Shown piece after piece: positions 32,906 through 41,495 of a stretch of DNA of 64,000 nucleotides (its first letter is position 1; each line of letters opens with the position of its first letter). This DNA is from Pseudonocardia kunmingensis. GTDB taxonomy: Bacteria; Actinomycetota; Actinomycetes; Mycobacteriales; Pseudonocardiaceae. Made by a program: the position numbers and the translations under genes. Under the pieces are notes generated by a model, which was not told the origin of the DNA, searched no databases, and was given only the letters and a program-made list of their open reading frames with translations. The stretch lies in contig NZ_VFPA01000006.1 of assembly GCF_006716445.1 (NCBI RefSeq), positions 186,001 through 250,000 of the forward strand, in the 5' to 3' direction.

Positions 32906-34069
32906 TCAGCGGCGCCGGAGCAGGATCGCCCCGCCCTGCCCGCCGCCGCCGCAGATCGCGGCGACGCCGAGCTCGGCGCCGCGGCGGCGCATCTCGTGGG
33001 CGAGGGTCAGCACCAGCCGGAAACCGGACGCGCCCAGCGGGTGCCCGAGCGCGATCGCGCCGCCGTTGACGTTGACGCGGTCGTGGTCGAGCTCCAGGTC
33101 CCGCTCGGTCGCGAGCACGACCGCGGCGAACGCCTCGTTGATCTCCCACAGGTCGACGTCGCGCGGGGTGAGGCCGTGCCGCTTCAGCAGCTCGCGAGCG
33201 GCGTGGGCCGGCTTGAGGTGCAGGGTCGGGTCCGGTCCCGCGACGGCGACGTGCCCGACGATCTCGGCCAGCGGCTCGACCCCGAGCGCCGACGCGTGGG
33301 CGCCGGTGGTGACGATCCCCGCCGAGCCGGCATCCGACATCTGCGACGAGTTGCCGGCGGTGAGCGTGCCGCCCTCGACGAAGGCCGGGCGCAGGCGCGC
33401 CAGCCGTTCGGCGGTGCTGTCGGCCCGGATGCCCTCGTCGGTGTCGAGCCCGCCGACGGCGACGATCTCCTCGGCGAGCCGCCCCCCGGCGGTGGCCGCG
33501 GCGGCCCGCTGGTGGCTGGCGAGGGCGAGCGCGTCCTGGTCGGCGCGGGCGAGGCCCAGCTCGGCCGTGGCGGCGTCGGACATCTCGCCCATGCCCTGCT
33601 CGCTGAGCGCGCACCACAGGCCGTCGCGGACGAGCAGGTCGACCATCGCGCCGTCGCCGGTGCGCGCTGCCTCCCGCACCTGCACGCCGTGCAGCGCGCG
33701 GCTCATCGACTCGAAGCCGCCCACCAGGGCGGTGTCGGACTCGCCGGTGCGGACCAGGGTGGCGGCCATGCCCGCCGCGGTCATGCTCGCCAGGCAGACG
33801 TTGTTGAGCGTGATGCCGGGAACGGTGGTGGGCACGCCACCGCGGGTGGCCGCGACGCGCGCCGGGTTCTGCCCGTTGCCGGCCTGCACGACGTTGCCGA
33901 GCAGGATCTGGTCGGGCACCGCGCCGCCGGCCCGCTCGAGCGCGGCGCGCACGGCCGCGGCGCCGAGCTCGACGGCGTCGACGCCGCGCAACGCGCCCCC
34001 GAAGCGGCCGACGGGCGTGCGTGCCGCGCTGAGCAGGACAGGGGTGCGGGATCGGAGGTCGTCGGGCAC
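32906..34069 (-). CDS. Thiolase (acetyl-CoA C-acyltransferase)
   Basis: 387 residues. Catalytic residues are visible: the nucleophilic cysteine in NNVCLASM near residue 90, NEAFAAV, GHPLGASG with the second histidine, and CGGGGQGGA with the second cysteine. It cleaves 3-ketoacyl-CoA or condenses acetyl-CoA in the cytoplasm. GTG 34069 has GGAAGGG upstream. It precedes the TetR gene on the same strand with a 43-bp gap that holds the dyad operator. No other beta-oxidation gene is adjacent. Confidence 0.93.
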   Translation of the reverse strand: MPDDLRSRTPVLLSAARTPVGRFGGALRGVDAVELGAAAVRAALERAGGAVPDQILLGNVVQAGNGQNPARVAATRGGVPTTVPGITLNNVCLASMTAAGMAATLVRTGESDTALVGGFESMSRALHGVQVREAARTGDGAMVDLLVRDGLWCALSEQGMGEMSDAATAELGLARADQDALALASHQRAAAATAGGRLAEEIVAVGGLDTDEGIRADSTAERLARLRPAFVEGGTLTAGNSSQMSDAGSAGIVTTGAHASALGVEPLAEIVGHVAVAGPDPTLHLKPAHAARELLKRHGLTPRDVDLWEINEAFAAVVLATERDLELDHDRVNVNGGAIALGHPLGASGFRLVLTLAHEMRRRGAELGVAAICGGGGQGGAILLRRR

Positions 34070-34133
34070 GGCCGCGACCCTTCCAGCCCGGCGCGGCCGC
34101 CGTCCAGCGCGGTCCCGGGCGACGTGCGCCGTC

Positions 34134-35432
34134 TCACCGGGCGCGGCGCAGGGCCGCCGCACCGGCCGCGACCAGGACGAGCGGCACCGCGGCGGCGCCG
34201 GGCAGCCCGTGCTCGGACACGAGCCCGTCGAGCCCGGTCTCGGCCACCGCGAACAGCCCCACCGCGCAGGCGAGCGTCCCGGCGAGCACCGCCGGCGTCC
34301 GCACCGCACCGCGCACCAGGGAGGCCGGGGGCCGCTCGAACCGGCGGAACAGCGCGACGAGGCCGACGCAGGCCAGCGCGCACGCGACCAGCCAGCCGGC
34401 CAGCGCCGGGAACCACAGCACGGTGTCGGCGGCCGGCAGCCGCGCACCGACCGCCAGCAGCACGCCCTGCACCAGGTAGCAGGCGGTGAGGTGCCAGCAG
34501 AACACCGTCATGATCACCGAGCTGCCGGTCGCCACGGCGAACCACGCCCTCGGCCGGTTCGCCAGAGCGGTGCCCGCCCCCCGCAGGAGCAGCGCGGTGC
34601 CGACCAGGAAGAGGCCCTGCGCGAGCAGCGCGAGGTTGGGCGGCGCCGAGTTCGACGCCTCGTTACCGGGCAGCCCGACCATCAGCACCGGGTACGCCGG
34701 GGTGCCGAAGACCAGCAGCACCGCGCCGGCCAGACCACCACCGGCGAGCAGCCCGGCCAGCCGGCGACCGCCGCGCTGCAGCGTTCCGTCGGCGTAGCCG
34801 TAGCCCAGCTGGTGCACCGCCAACCAGACCAGCAGCATGTTCACCTGGCCGATCTGGGGCACTCCCGAGGTCAGGGCGACCGCGTCGACGGTCGCGACGG
34901 CGAGCGCGAGGGCCCCCAGCACGGGCCACAGCCCGAACCGACGGTGCAGGCGCATCATCGCCGGCGCCGCGAGCACGATCACCAGGTACACGCCGAGGAA
35001 CCACAGCGGCACCGTGATCCGCTGCAGGCCGATGGCGAACGGCCCGGCGGTGTAGCCCGTGGCGTGCATCAGCACCGCCAGCACCGTCCACACCGCCAGC
35101 AGGACCAGCGCAGGCGCCAGCAGCCGGGCCGAGCGGGCCCGGACGAAGTCGGCGGTGCGCGGCCCGTGGCGCAGCGCCCGGGCGTGCGCGAACCCCCCGA
35201 CGAAGAAGAACAGCGCCATCACCTGCCACAGCCATGTCGACAGCATCAGCGGCAGCGAGGTGCTGACCGAACCGGCGCCGTGCAGCGTGAGCAACGCGAC
35301 CACCCAGTGCCCGAGCACGACCATGCCGATCGAGAACAGCCGCAGCAGGTCCGCGTACCGGTCCCGGTCGAGCGGGGTGGCGGCGGCGACCCGTGCCGCG
35401 CTCGGCGGGGCCGTCGGTGCGTTCGTCGTCAT
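34134..35432 (-). CDS. Acyltransferase-3 family membrane protein
   Basis: 432 residues and about 10-12 hydrophobic helices. The opening DRYADLLRLFSIGMVVLGHW carries the conserved Arg and His of membrane O-acyltransferases (Acyl_transf_3), and MALFFFVGGFAHARAL follows as expected. Such proteins acylate sugars or cell-wall polymers at the membrane. ATG 35432 is clear. No glycosyltransferase genes are near, so the acceptor is unknown. Confidence 0.87.
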   Translation of the reverse strand: MTTNAPTAPPSAARVAAATPLDRDRYADLLRLFSIGMVVLGHWVVALLTLHGAGSVSTSLPLMLSTWLWQVMALFFFVGGFAHARALRHGPRTADFVRARSARLLAPALVLLAVWTVLAVLMHATGYTAGPFAIGLQRITVPLWFLGVYLVIVLAAPAMMRLHRRFGLWPVLGALALAVATVDAVALTSGVPQIGQVNMLLVWLAVHQLGYGYADGTLQRGGRRLAGLLAGGGLAGAVLLVFGTPAYPVLMVGLPGNEASNSAPPNLALLAQGLFLVGTALLLRGAGTALANRPRAWFAVATGSSVIMTVFCWHLTACYLVQGVLLAVGARLPAADTVLWFPALAGWLVACALACVGLVALFRRFERPPASLVRGAVRTPAVLAGTLACAVGLFAVAETGLDGLVSEHGLPGAAAVPLVLVAAGAAALRRAR

Positions 35433-35476
35433 GACGAGGAGGCTCCCGGACCACGGCCGTCCGGGGATCCGCGAGA

Positions 35477-36889
35477 CTACGCACGGCCCCCCGCGGCGGC
35501 CGTGCGCCACCCCGGGCGGTAGTGCTCGCGCGCCGTGGCCGCGTAGGGCGCGGGGCTCACCACGGCCCGCACCGCGAGCTGCTCGTGGGGCTGCACCGTG
35601 GTCTTGCGGCTCCCGCCGTCGGGCTCGCCCCAGATCACCCGGACCTCGGCGCCGAGCGGGACGTCGGGGTTCAGTGTCGCGAGCGAGAGCGCCTTGCGCT
35701 CGTTGGCGCTGTAGCCGGTGAACAGCGACAGCCCGACGACGTCGCCGTCGGCGTCGACCACGGAGTCGAAGTTGGACGAGCCGTAGTTGGCGTTGGGCAG
35801 GTCGAAGAACTGGTAGCCCGGCCCGTCCGGGTCGACGGGGGAGGCGAGCAGCTTCGCGACGTCCTCGGCGTTCCAGGCCAGCGTCACCTTGCGCCGCTGG
35901 CTCGCCGCGTCGATGCCCGCCAGCGCGTCGCGGCCCACGAAGTCGTGGTCGAACTTGACGAAGGACCCGTAGCCCAGCTCCCACGGGTTGAGGTAGTAGT
36001 CCTCGATGCGGTCCGACACGAAGCTGCCGGCCAGGGCGTTGGTGGCCTCGTAGCCGTTCGGCGGCAACCACTCCCGGTAGGAGCGCAGCTCCTCGCCGGT
36101 GTAGACGGCCGGCAGCGGCGAGGGGATCCAGCCCGACTCGAGCGTGTTGCAGGAGTAGGCGCGTGCACCGGCGGGTTCGAGGCCGAACTCGCGGCCGGCC
36201 TCGAGGATCGCGTCGCGCACCTCGTCGTAGGTCGCGTACGGGCCCCAGATCTCCAGGCCGGGCGCGCCCGCCATCCCGTGGCGCAGCGTGCGGACCTGCT
36301 GGCCGGCCACCGTCATACGGCCCATCGTGAAGAACCCGACCCGCTCGACGGGCCCGCCGTTGACCTTCTCGATGACCTCCCAGGCCCGCGGACCCTGGAT
36401 CTGGAAGCGCCAGACGTCGCGGGTGACCGGCTTGCCGTACGGGCGCGAGGGCGAGCGCTGGTCCTGGCGGATCTCCACGTCGTAGCCCTGGCTCGCCCGG
36501 AACGTCAGCCAGTTGGCCACCGGCGCGCGCCCGACGAAGACGAACTCCTCCTCCGCGAGCCGGAACAGGATCCCGTCACCGATGACCCCACCACCCGGTG
36601 CGACCGGCACGAACTGCTTGGCGGTGTCCACCGGGAACCTCGCGAAGCTGTTGACCGCGGTGTCGGAGAGCAGCTGCAGCGCGCCCGGGCCCGACACCCA
36701 GAGGTTGACCATGTGGTGGGTCTGGTCGAACAGCACCGCGGTCTCGCGCCAGGCGATCACCTCGCGGCGGAAGTTGGTGAACTCGGCCGGGACGACGGGG
36801 TAGACGTAGGCGCCGAGCTGGGAGTTGCGGAGCAGCGACACGGTGTCGCCCGCCCGGTCCAGCACGTCCTGCAGGTTCTTCGCGCTCAT
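35477..36889 (-). CDS. ligM: LigM-like tetrahydrofolate-dependent aromatic O-demethylase
   Basis: 470 residues with a GcvT/aminomethyltransferase fold, close to the length of LigM from Sphingobium, which moves the methoxy methyl of vanillate or 3-O-methylgallate to tetrahydrofolate. Features include AVLFDQTHHMVNLWVSGPGA near residue 50, FQIQGPRAWEVIEKVNGG, and EIWGPYATYDEVRDAI. Assignment is from overall resemblance and context: the divergent genes encode LigA/LigB-type ring cleavage. ATG 36889 is used; GTG 36895 is possible. No methylene-THF recycling genes (metF, ligH) are adjacent. Confidence 0.82.
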   Translation of the reverse strand: MSAKNLQDVLDRAGDTVSLLRNSQLGAYVYPVVPAEFTNFRREVIAWRETAVLFDQTHHMVNLWVSGPGALQLLSDTAVNSFARFPVDTAKQFVPVAPGGGVIGDGILFRLAEEEFVFVGRAPVANWLTFRASQGYDVEIRQDQRSPSRPYGKPVTRDVWRFQIQGPRAWEVIEKVNGGPVERVGFFTMGRMTVAGQQVRTLRHGMAGAPGLEIWGPYATYDEVRDAILEAGREFGLEPAGARAYSCNTLESGWIPSPLPAVYTGEELRSYREWLPPNGYEATNALAGSFVSDRIEDYYLNPWELGYGSFVKFDHDFVGRDALAGIDAASQRRKVTLAWNAEDVAKLLASPVDPDGPGYQFFDLPNANYGSSNFDSVVDADGDVVGLSLFTGYSANERKALSLATLNPDVPLGAEVRVIWGEPDGGSRKTTVQPHEQLAVRAVVSPAPYAATAREHYRPGWRTAAAGGRA

Positions 36890-37027
36890 GTGCACCCGTT
36901 CCGGTTCGCCGTGCCCGCGCCCCTCGGCAGCCACTCCCGGCGCCAAGCTACGCACGGCGGCGCCGGAGCGGACACCGTGCAATGGCGTGACCGGCCCGGC
37001 CGGCGGGGCAGGGGAGGCCGCGTCGTT

Positions 37028-37064
37028 TGACGTAGCCCCGCGGGCGTGCGCCTCGGCTACGTCA
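37028..37064. promoter_or_regulatory. Inverted repeat in the ligM-ligA intergenic region
   Basis: TGACGTAGCC (37028-37037) and GGCTACGTCA (37055-37064) are perfect 10-bp inverted repeats separated by 17 bp, in the 300-bp gap between two divergent aromatic genes. The form suits a two-site regulator such as a LysR, IclR or MarR protein. CGTCATCCGT also occurs twice nearby (about 37060 and 37105). No gene was found in 36890-37188. Confidence 0.6.
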
Positions 37065-37209
37065 TCCGTCGCGGGCGCGGGATGCCGACCGTCGTCCCCG
37101 CGACCGTCATCCGTGCGATGGCCGGTGTCGACGGCGCGGTCTAGCGTCGGCCGTCGGGACCGGTCGGCACGGACGCCGCGACCAGGGAGTGCCAGATGAG
37201 CAGTGCGAC

Positions 37210-37569
37210 ATGACCGGCGCAGACCGCGTGGGCCCCCGGGCCACCTACGTGTTCGACGGAGCCGCCAGCCGCCTCGGCTACCGGATGAACAAGCTGTTCA
37301 TGAGCCTGCGCCACGCCCCGGCGCGGGAGGAGTTCCGGGCCGACGAGGCCGCCTACTGCGACCGCTTCGGGTTGTCGGAGCCGCAGAAGCGGGCAGTGCT
37401 GGACCGCGACTGGCAGGCGATGCTCGAGCTGGGCGGCAGCATCTTCTACGTCTACAAGCTGGCGATGGTGGACGGGCGGTCCATGCAGTACCTCGGTGGC
37501 GTGTTCACCGGCATGAGCGAGCAGGAGTTCGTGGCCGCGATGCGGGCGGGAGGGCGCACGGATGGCTGA
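37210..37569 (+). CDS. ligA: Protocatechuate 4,5-dioxygenase alpha-subunit-like protein (LigA)
   Basis: 119 residues from ATG 37210 (GTG 37189 would add seven). It aligns by eye along its length with LigA: FDGAASRLGYRMNKLFMSL, EEFRADEAAYCDRFGLS, and GGRTDG at the end. LigA is the small helical subunit that caps the extradiol Fe(II) site of LigB. Its last eight bases overlap the ligB start. The best ribosome site (AGGGAG at 37184) fits a five-codon mini-ORF at 37196-37213 whose stop overlaps this ATG. Confidence 0.88.
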   Translation: MTGADRVGPRATYVFDGAASRLGYRMNKLFMSLRHAPAREEFRADEAAYCDRFGLSEPQKRAVLDRDWQAMLELGGSIFYVYKLAMVDGRSMQYLGGVFTGMSEQEFVAAMRAGGRTDG

Positions 37570-38410
37570 GGTGATCTGGGGCCTGGCGACCTCGCACGTC
37601 CCGTCGATCGGGGCGGCGATGGACCGCGGGAAGACCGAGGACCCGTACTGGAAGCCGTTGTTCGACGGGTACCGCCCGGCCCGCGAGTGGCTCGCGCGGC
37701 ACCCGCCCGACGTTGCGGTCCTGGTCTACAACGACCACGCCAACGGCATCGACCTCGACGTCGTGCCGACCTTCGCCCTCGGCACGGCGGAGAGCTACCG
37801 CGTGGCCGACGAGGGGTTCGGGCGGCGCCCGGTGCCCGACGTCGTCGGCGCCCCGGAGCTGTCGCAGCACCTGCTCGAGAGCCTGGTGGACGACGGCTTC
37901 GACCTCACCGCCTTCCAGGAGCTCGACGTGGACCACGGGTTCACCGTGCCGCTGTCGGTCTGGACCCCGGAACCCGGCGACGCCTGGCCCTGCCCGGTCG
38001 TGCCGCTGCTGGTCAACGTGATCCAGTACCCGCAGCCGACCGCGGCCCGCTGCTACGCGCTCGGGCAGGCGCTCGGCCGCGCGATCGCGCGCTTCGACGG
38101 CGCGGGCACCGTCGGGATCCTCGGCACGGGCGGGATGTCGCACCAGCTCGCCGGGGCCCGCGCCGGGTTCATCAACTCGACCTTCGACCACATGTTCCTC
38201 GACGCGATCCAGCACGACCCCGCCGCGCTCACCGCGCTGAGCCGGGAGGACTACATCCGCGAGGCCGGGGCCGAGGGCATCGAGCTGATCATGTGGCTGG
38301 TGATGCGCGGCGCGATGAACGCGCGGATCCGCAAGGTGCACTCCACCTACCACGTGCCCGCCTCCAACACCGCCGCCGCGCTGGCGCTGTTCGACAATCG
38401 TCCCGCGTGA
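37562..38410 (+). CDS. ligB: Extradiol dioxygenase catalytic subunit (LigB family)
   Basis: 282 residues. The Fe(II) ligands expected for LigB appear: TSHVPS with His12, and VYNDHANG near residue 58-64; the catalytic His is in ELDVDHGFTVPL, and the third ligand Glu is further downstream. It opens an aromatic ring (protocatechuate, gallate or a substituted catechol) next to the hydroxyls. ATG 37562 overlaps ligA. The downstream hydrolase gene overlaps as GTGA. The LigC/LigI/LigJ steps are not encoded here. Confidence 0.9.
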   Translation: MAEVIWGLATSHVPSIGAAMDRGKTEDPYWKPLFDGYRPAREWLARHPPDVAVLVYNDHANGIDLDVVPTFALGTAESYRVADEGFGRRPVPDVVGAPELSQHLLESLVDDGFDLTAFQELDVDHGFTVPLSVWTPEPGDAWPCPVVPLLVNVIQYPQPTAARCYALGQALGRAIARFDGAGTVGILGTGGMSHQLAGARAGFINSTFDHMFLDAIQHDPAALTALSREDYIREAGAEGIELIMWLVMRGAMNARIRKVHSTYHVPASNTAAALALFDNRPA

Positions 38411-39159
38411 CCACCTTCGTCCTCGTCCACGGTGCCTGGCACGGCGGCTGGTGCTGGGACCGCGTCGCGCCGCTGCTGCGCGGCGCGGGCCACGAGGTCC
38501 ACGCGCCGACCCTCACCGGTCTGTCGGAGCGCGCGCACCTGCTGTCCCCGTCGGTCGGGCTGGACACCCACACCGAGGACGTCGTGCGGCTGCTCGACGT
38601 CCTCGACCTGCGTGACGTCGTGCTGGTCGGGCACAGCTACGCGGGGCAGATCGTCACGGCCGTTGCCGACCGGCGCCCGGAGCGCATCGCCCGGCGGGTG
38701 CACCTGGACGCGTTCGTCGGGTCCGACGGCGAGGCGGCGCGCGACCTGCTGCCCGAGACGGTGGCGCAGCACTGGGCGGAGTCGGCGGCGGAGGCCGGTT
38801 TCGGCTGGCTCGTGCCGGTCCGCAGGCTCTCGGTCCTCGGCGTCACCGACCAGGCCGACGTCGACTGGCTGACCCCGAGGCTCACCCCGCACCCCTGGAA
38901 GACCTACACCGACGCGCTGGACCTGACCGGCGCGGTGGACGCGGTGCCCGCCGCCTTCGTCGAGTGCGTCTCCTGGATGCGGGTCTTCCGGGCGCAGGCC
39001 GAGCGCGCCCGGGAGCGCGGGTGGCCGGTGCACGAGCTCGACACCGGGCACGAGGCGATGGTGACGGCGCCGCGGGCGCTGGCCGAGGTGCTGCTCGAGA
39101 TCGCGCGACCACCGGTCACGGGAAGGAACGGGATCCCCGGCCGGGGATCGCGCGGATGA
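38407..39159 (+). CDS. Alpha/beta hydrolase (esterase-like)
   Basis: 250 residues. HGAWHGGWCWD holds the oxyanion loop, GHSYAG the nucleophile elbow (Ser near residue 80), and DTGHEAMV the catalytic His. It resembles the salicylate-esterase/hydroxynitrile-lyase-like group of small hydrolases. GTG 38407 overlaps the ligB stop, so it is co-translated with the ring-cleavage enzyme; it may hydrolyse an ester substrate feeding LigM/LigAB, or a ring-cleavage product or lactone. Confidence 0.88.
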   Translation: MTTFVLVHGAWHGGWCWDRVAPLLRGAGHEVHAPTLTGLSERAHLLSPSVGLDTHTEDVVRLLDVLDLRDVVLVGHSYAGQIVTAVADRRPERIARRVHLDAFVGSDGEAARDLLPETVAQHWAESAAEAGFGWLVPVRRLSVLGVTDQADVDWLTPRLTPHPWKTYTDALDLTGAVDAVPAAFVECVSWMRVFRAQAERARERGWPVHELDTGHEAMVTAPRALAEVLLEIARPPVTGRNGIPGRGSRG

Positions 39160-39181
39160 CCGGATCTCCGCGCTGGGGCGA

Positions 39182-39523
39182 TCAGGGTCGCGGGGGCGGC
39201 TTCCGGTCGGGCTGCTCGGCCAGTTGCTTGATCCGCAGCAGGCGGCTCTCCCACGACCGGCCGATCCGGTCCAGCTCGCGGGCGAGCGAGCTCAGCCGGG
39301 CGCCGACGGCGAGGTGGACGACCTCCCGCCCGCGCTGCTCCGGCTCGACGAGCCCGACCTCACGCAGCACCTCGAGGTGCTTGCCGATCGCCTGCCTGCT
39401 CACCGGGAGGACCCGGGCCAGGGCGGAGGCGGACATCGGGCCCTGCCCGAGCCGCGTGAGGATCTCCCAGCGGGTCGGGTCTCCCAGCGCGGCGCACATG
39501 GTCGGCAGGTCCGGAACGCTCAT
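39182..39523 (-). CDS. ArsR-family regulator
   Basis: 113 residues. The winged helix is clear: LGDPTRWEILTRLGQGPMSA, VSRQAIGKHLEVLREVGLVE. There is no cysteine metal-sensing motif in the recognition helix, so it is probably not a metal sensor but the type paired with SRPBCC proteins. ATG 39523 overlaps the stop of the SRPBCC gene. Two TGCAA/TTGCA dyads upstream of the operon are likely its operators. Confidence 0.9.
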   Translation of the reverse strand: MSVPDLPTMCAALGDPTRWEILTRLGQGPMSASALARVLPVSRQAIGKHLEVLREVGLVEPEQRGREVVHLAVGARLSSLARELDRIGRSWESRLLRIKQLAEQPDRKPPPRP

Positions 39524-40014
39524 GACCGCGTGTCTGCGCGCGCCGCCCCGGACTCGGCGAACGCCTTCGCGACGGCCAGCTCCTCGGTCCAGCCGCGGTC
39601 GTTGCCCTCGCGCTCCTTCAGCCAGGTGGCCGGGTCCTCGGAGAGGGTGGAGAACCCGCTCTCCACGACGCGCAGCGTCACCCCGCCGCCGGCGCGCTCG
39701 TCGATCCAGAACTCGACGAGCGTCCCCTCGGAGACGGCGCGTGACGGTGTGCTCAGCCAGCGGAACGCGGCGTAGCGCGGCTTGTCCAGCTGCACCGTCC
39801 GGAACCGGAACTTTCCGTGCGACGCGAGCGTCACGACCGCGACGTCGCCCTCGTACCGCAGGTCGGGCTCGGCCTCGGCGGTGCCGTCGTTGACGTACCA
39901 GCCGGGCCGCGCGATGAGCTCCCACACCCGGTCGGCCGGCGCGTCGATGTCGATCTGGCGAGCGATGCTGTCGAGGTCGGCCAGCTCCGCCTCGGTGTAC
40001 GTGGTCTCGTCCAT
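39520..40014 (-). CDS. SRPBCC / AHSA1-like domain protein
   Basis: 164 residues. The opening IARQIDIDAPADRVWELIA and ending VTLRVVESGF with DRGWTEELAVAKA are typical of activator-of-Hsp90-like START/SRPBCC proteins. These bind a hydrophobic ligand in a deep pocket. CTGGAGG precedes ATG 40014. It is co-transcribed with an ArsR regulator, a frequent actinobacterial pair of unknown purpose. Confidence 0.88.
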   Translation of the reverse strand: MDETTYTEAELADLDSIARQIDIDAPADRVWELIARPGWYVNDGTAEAEPDLRYEGDVAVVTLASHGKFRFRTVQLDKPRYAAFRWLSTPSRAVSEGTLVEFWIDERAGGGVTLRVVESGFSTLSEDPATWLKEREGNDRGWTEELAVAKAFAESGAARADTRS

Positions 40015-40036
40015 GGTGTCCCTCCAGCAGGTCGGC

Positions 40037-40089
40037 GTGCAACGACACGATTGCACATAGCCTCCTCTGAATGCAACTGTCGAGTTGCA
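40037..40089. promoter_or_regulatory. Two ArsR operator candidates
   Basis: GTGCAA-n8-TTGCAC (40037-40056) and TGCAACT-GTCG-AGTTGCA (40072-40089) are perfect dyads sharing TGCAA half-sites. They lie upstream of the SRPBCC-arsR operon start at 40014. Confidence 0.7.
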
Positions 40090-40212
40090 GTCGGGCGCGA
40101 TCGCGCGCGCCACCTCCGCCCGATCGGGCTGTTCCGGCACCTCGACCGGGCGACCCGCCCGGCGTGTCGCCTTCCTGCTGCGCACGATGCGGTCGGGCGA
40201 GAGAGGTGACGA

Positions 40213-41379
40213 ATGGGGCGTGACGGGAGACGCGGAGGTCGCCGGGGCCTGCGGCTGCGTGATCAACTGCTCCTCGCCGGTGCGCTCGTCCTGGTGCTCG
40301 TGCTGCTCGTCGGCCAGCAGCTCCCGGCCCCGTCGGCGACCGCCGAACCGGACGCCGCGGAGTCGGACGTGGCTGTCGACCCCGTCCAGGCGCACGTCGA
40401 CAGGGCGGGCGCGCGCCTCGCGCGGTGGATGCGGCCGCTCGCGCCGGGCGAGCGACCCCCGCAGTTCGTGCTGTTCTCCTTCGACGGCGCCGGGTCGCAC
40501 CGGCACTGGCAGCGGATGCTGGCCGTGGCGGCGCAGGCGGAGGCGCGGTTCACCGGCTTCCTGTCGGGCGTCTACCTCGTGCCCGACGACGAGCGCACCC
40601 GCTACCGCCCACCGGGTCACGCCCCCGGACGGTCGGCGATCGGCTTCGGCGGGTCCCGGCAGGAGGTCGACGTGCTGATCGCCGACCTCATGGAGGCCCG
40701 CAGGCGGGGCCACGAGATCGGCACCCACTACAACGGGCACTTCTGCGCCGGGGACGCCCCGGGCGTCGGCGACTGGTCGCGCGCGATGTGGGCGTCGGAG
40801 CTGGAGCAGTTCTCCGCGTTCGTGGACGCGGCGCGGGAGCGCGGGCTCGAGCTGGACCCGGTGCGGGGCGGGCGCACGCCGTGCCTGGAGGGGCGGTGGT
40901 CGCAGGCGTACCCGGCGATGCGCGAGCACGGGCTGACCTACGACGCCAGCCGCCCGACCGACGGCATCGTCTGGCCCACGACCTCGCACGGGATGCGGGT
41001 GTACTGGATGCCCTCGGTCGAGGTGGCGGCGCTGGGGGAGCAGGTGCTGCTGATGGACTACAACCTCTGGCTCGCCCTCAACGGCGGCCGTGACGAGCCG
41101 GAGCGGGCAGCGGAGTTCGGCGAGGTGGCGCTGGCGGCCTACCGCGACGCCTACCGGGCCGCCCTGGACGGCAACCGGGCGCCCCTCGTGCTCGGCAACC
41201 ACTTCAACAACTGGTCGGGCGGCGGGTTCTCGGACGCGATCGCGCGGTTCATGGCCGAGGTGTGCGTGCTGCCCGAGACGGTCTGCGCGACGCACTCCGA
41301 CGTGAGCGCCTGGATCGACATGCAGGACCCGGCCGTCCTCGACGCCTGGCGGAGCAGGCCCCCGTCGGGGCTGAGGTGA
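40213..41379 (+). CDS. Membrane-anchored polysaccharide deacetylase-like protein
   Basis: 388 residues. A basic start and hydrophobic helix (LLLAGALVLVLVLLVG, residues about 20-35) make a signal anchor, so the catalytic part is extracellular. The deacetylase fold (NodB-like) is suggested by LFSFDGAGSH, GHEIGTHYNGHFC (HxxxH metal site) and LDPVRGGRTPCLEG. The usual TFDDG is replaced by FSFDGA, so the metal aspartate arrangement is atypical. GAGAGAGG precedes ATG 40213. The substrate could be peptidoglycan or arabinogalactan-linked sugars. Confidence 0.82.
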   Translation: MGRDGRRGGRRGLRLRDQLLLAGALVLVLVLLVGQQLPAPSATAEPDAAESDVAVDPVQAHVDRAGARLARWMRPLAPGERPPQFVLFSFDGAGSHRHWQRMLAVAAQAEARFTGFLSGVYLVPDDERTRYRPPGHAPGRSAIGFGGSRQEVDVLIADLMEARRRGHEIGTHYNGHFCAGDAPGVGDWSRAMWASELEQFSAFVDAARERGLELDPVRGGRTPCLEGRWSQAYPAMREHGLTYDASRPTDGIVWPTTSHGMRVYWMPSVEVAALGEQVLLMDYNLWLALNGGRDEPERAAEFGEVALAAYRDAYRAALDGNRAPLVLGNHFNNWSGGGFSDAIARFMAEVCVLPETVCATHSDVSAWIDMQDPAVLDAWRSRPPSGLR

Positions 41380-41441
41380 GCGGCGAGCCGGCGCCGCACC
41401 GCTTGACAGGACCCGGGTCCGATGGGGCAGCATCGAGCTGC

Positions 41442-41457
41442 TGAACGATCGCTCAGT
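41442..41457. promoter_or_regulatory. TetR-type operator before the acyl-CoA ligase gene
   Basis: CTGAACGA-TCGCTCAG, 7 of 8 arm bases pair, 39 bp upstream of GTG 41496. A related CTGAACGACCGTT site occurs before the second ligase gene at 45690-45705. A TTGACA box (41404-41409) is upstream. Confidence 0.55.
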
Positions 41458-41495
41458 TACGGCGGGGTGCGCGGGCGACGAGGGGAGCTGCGAGG

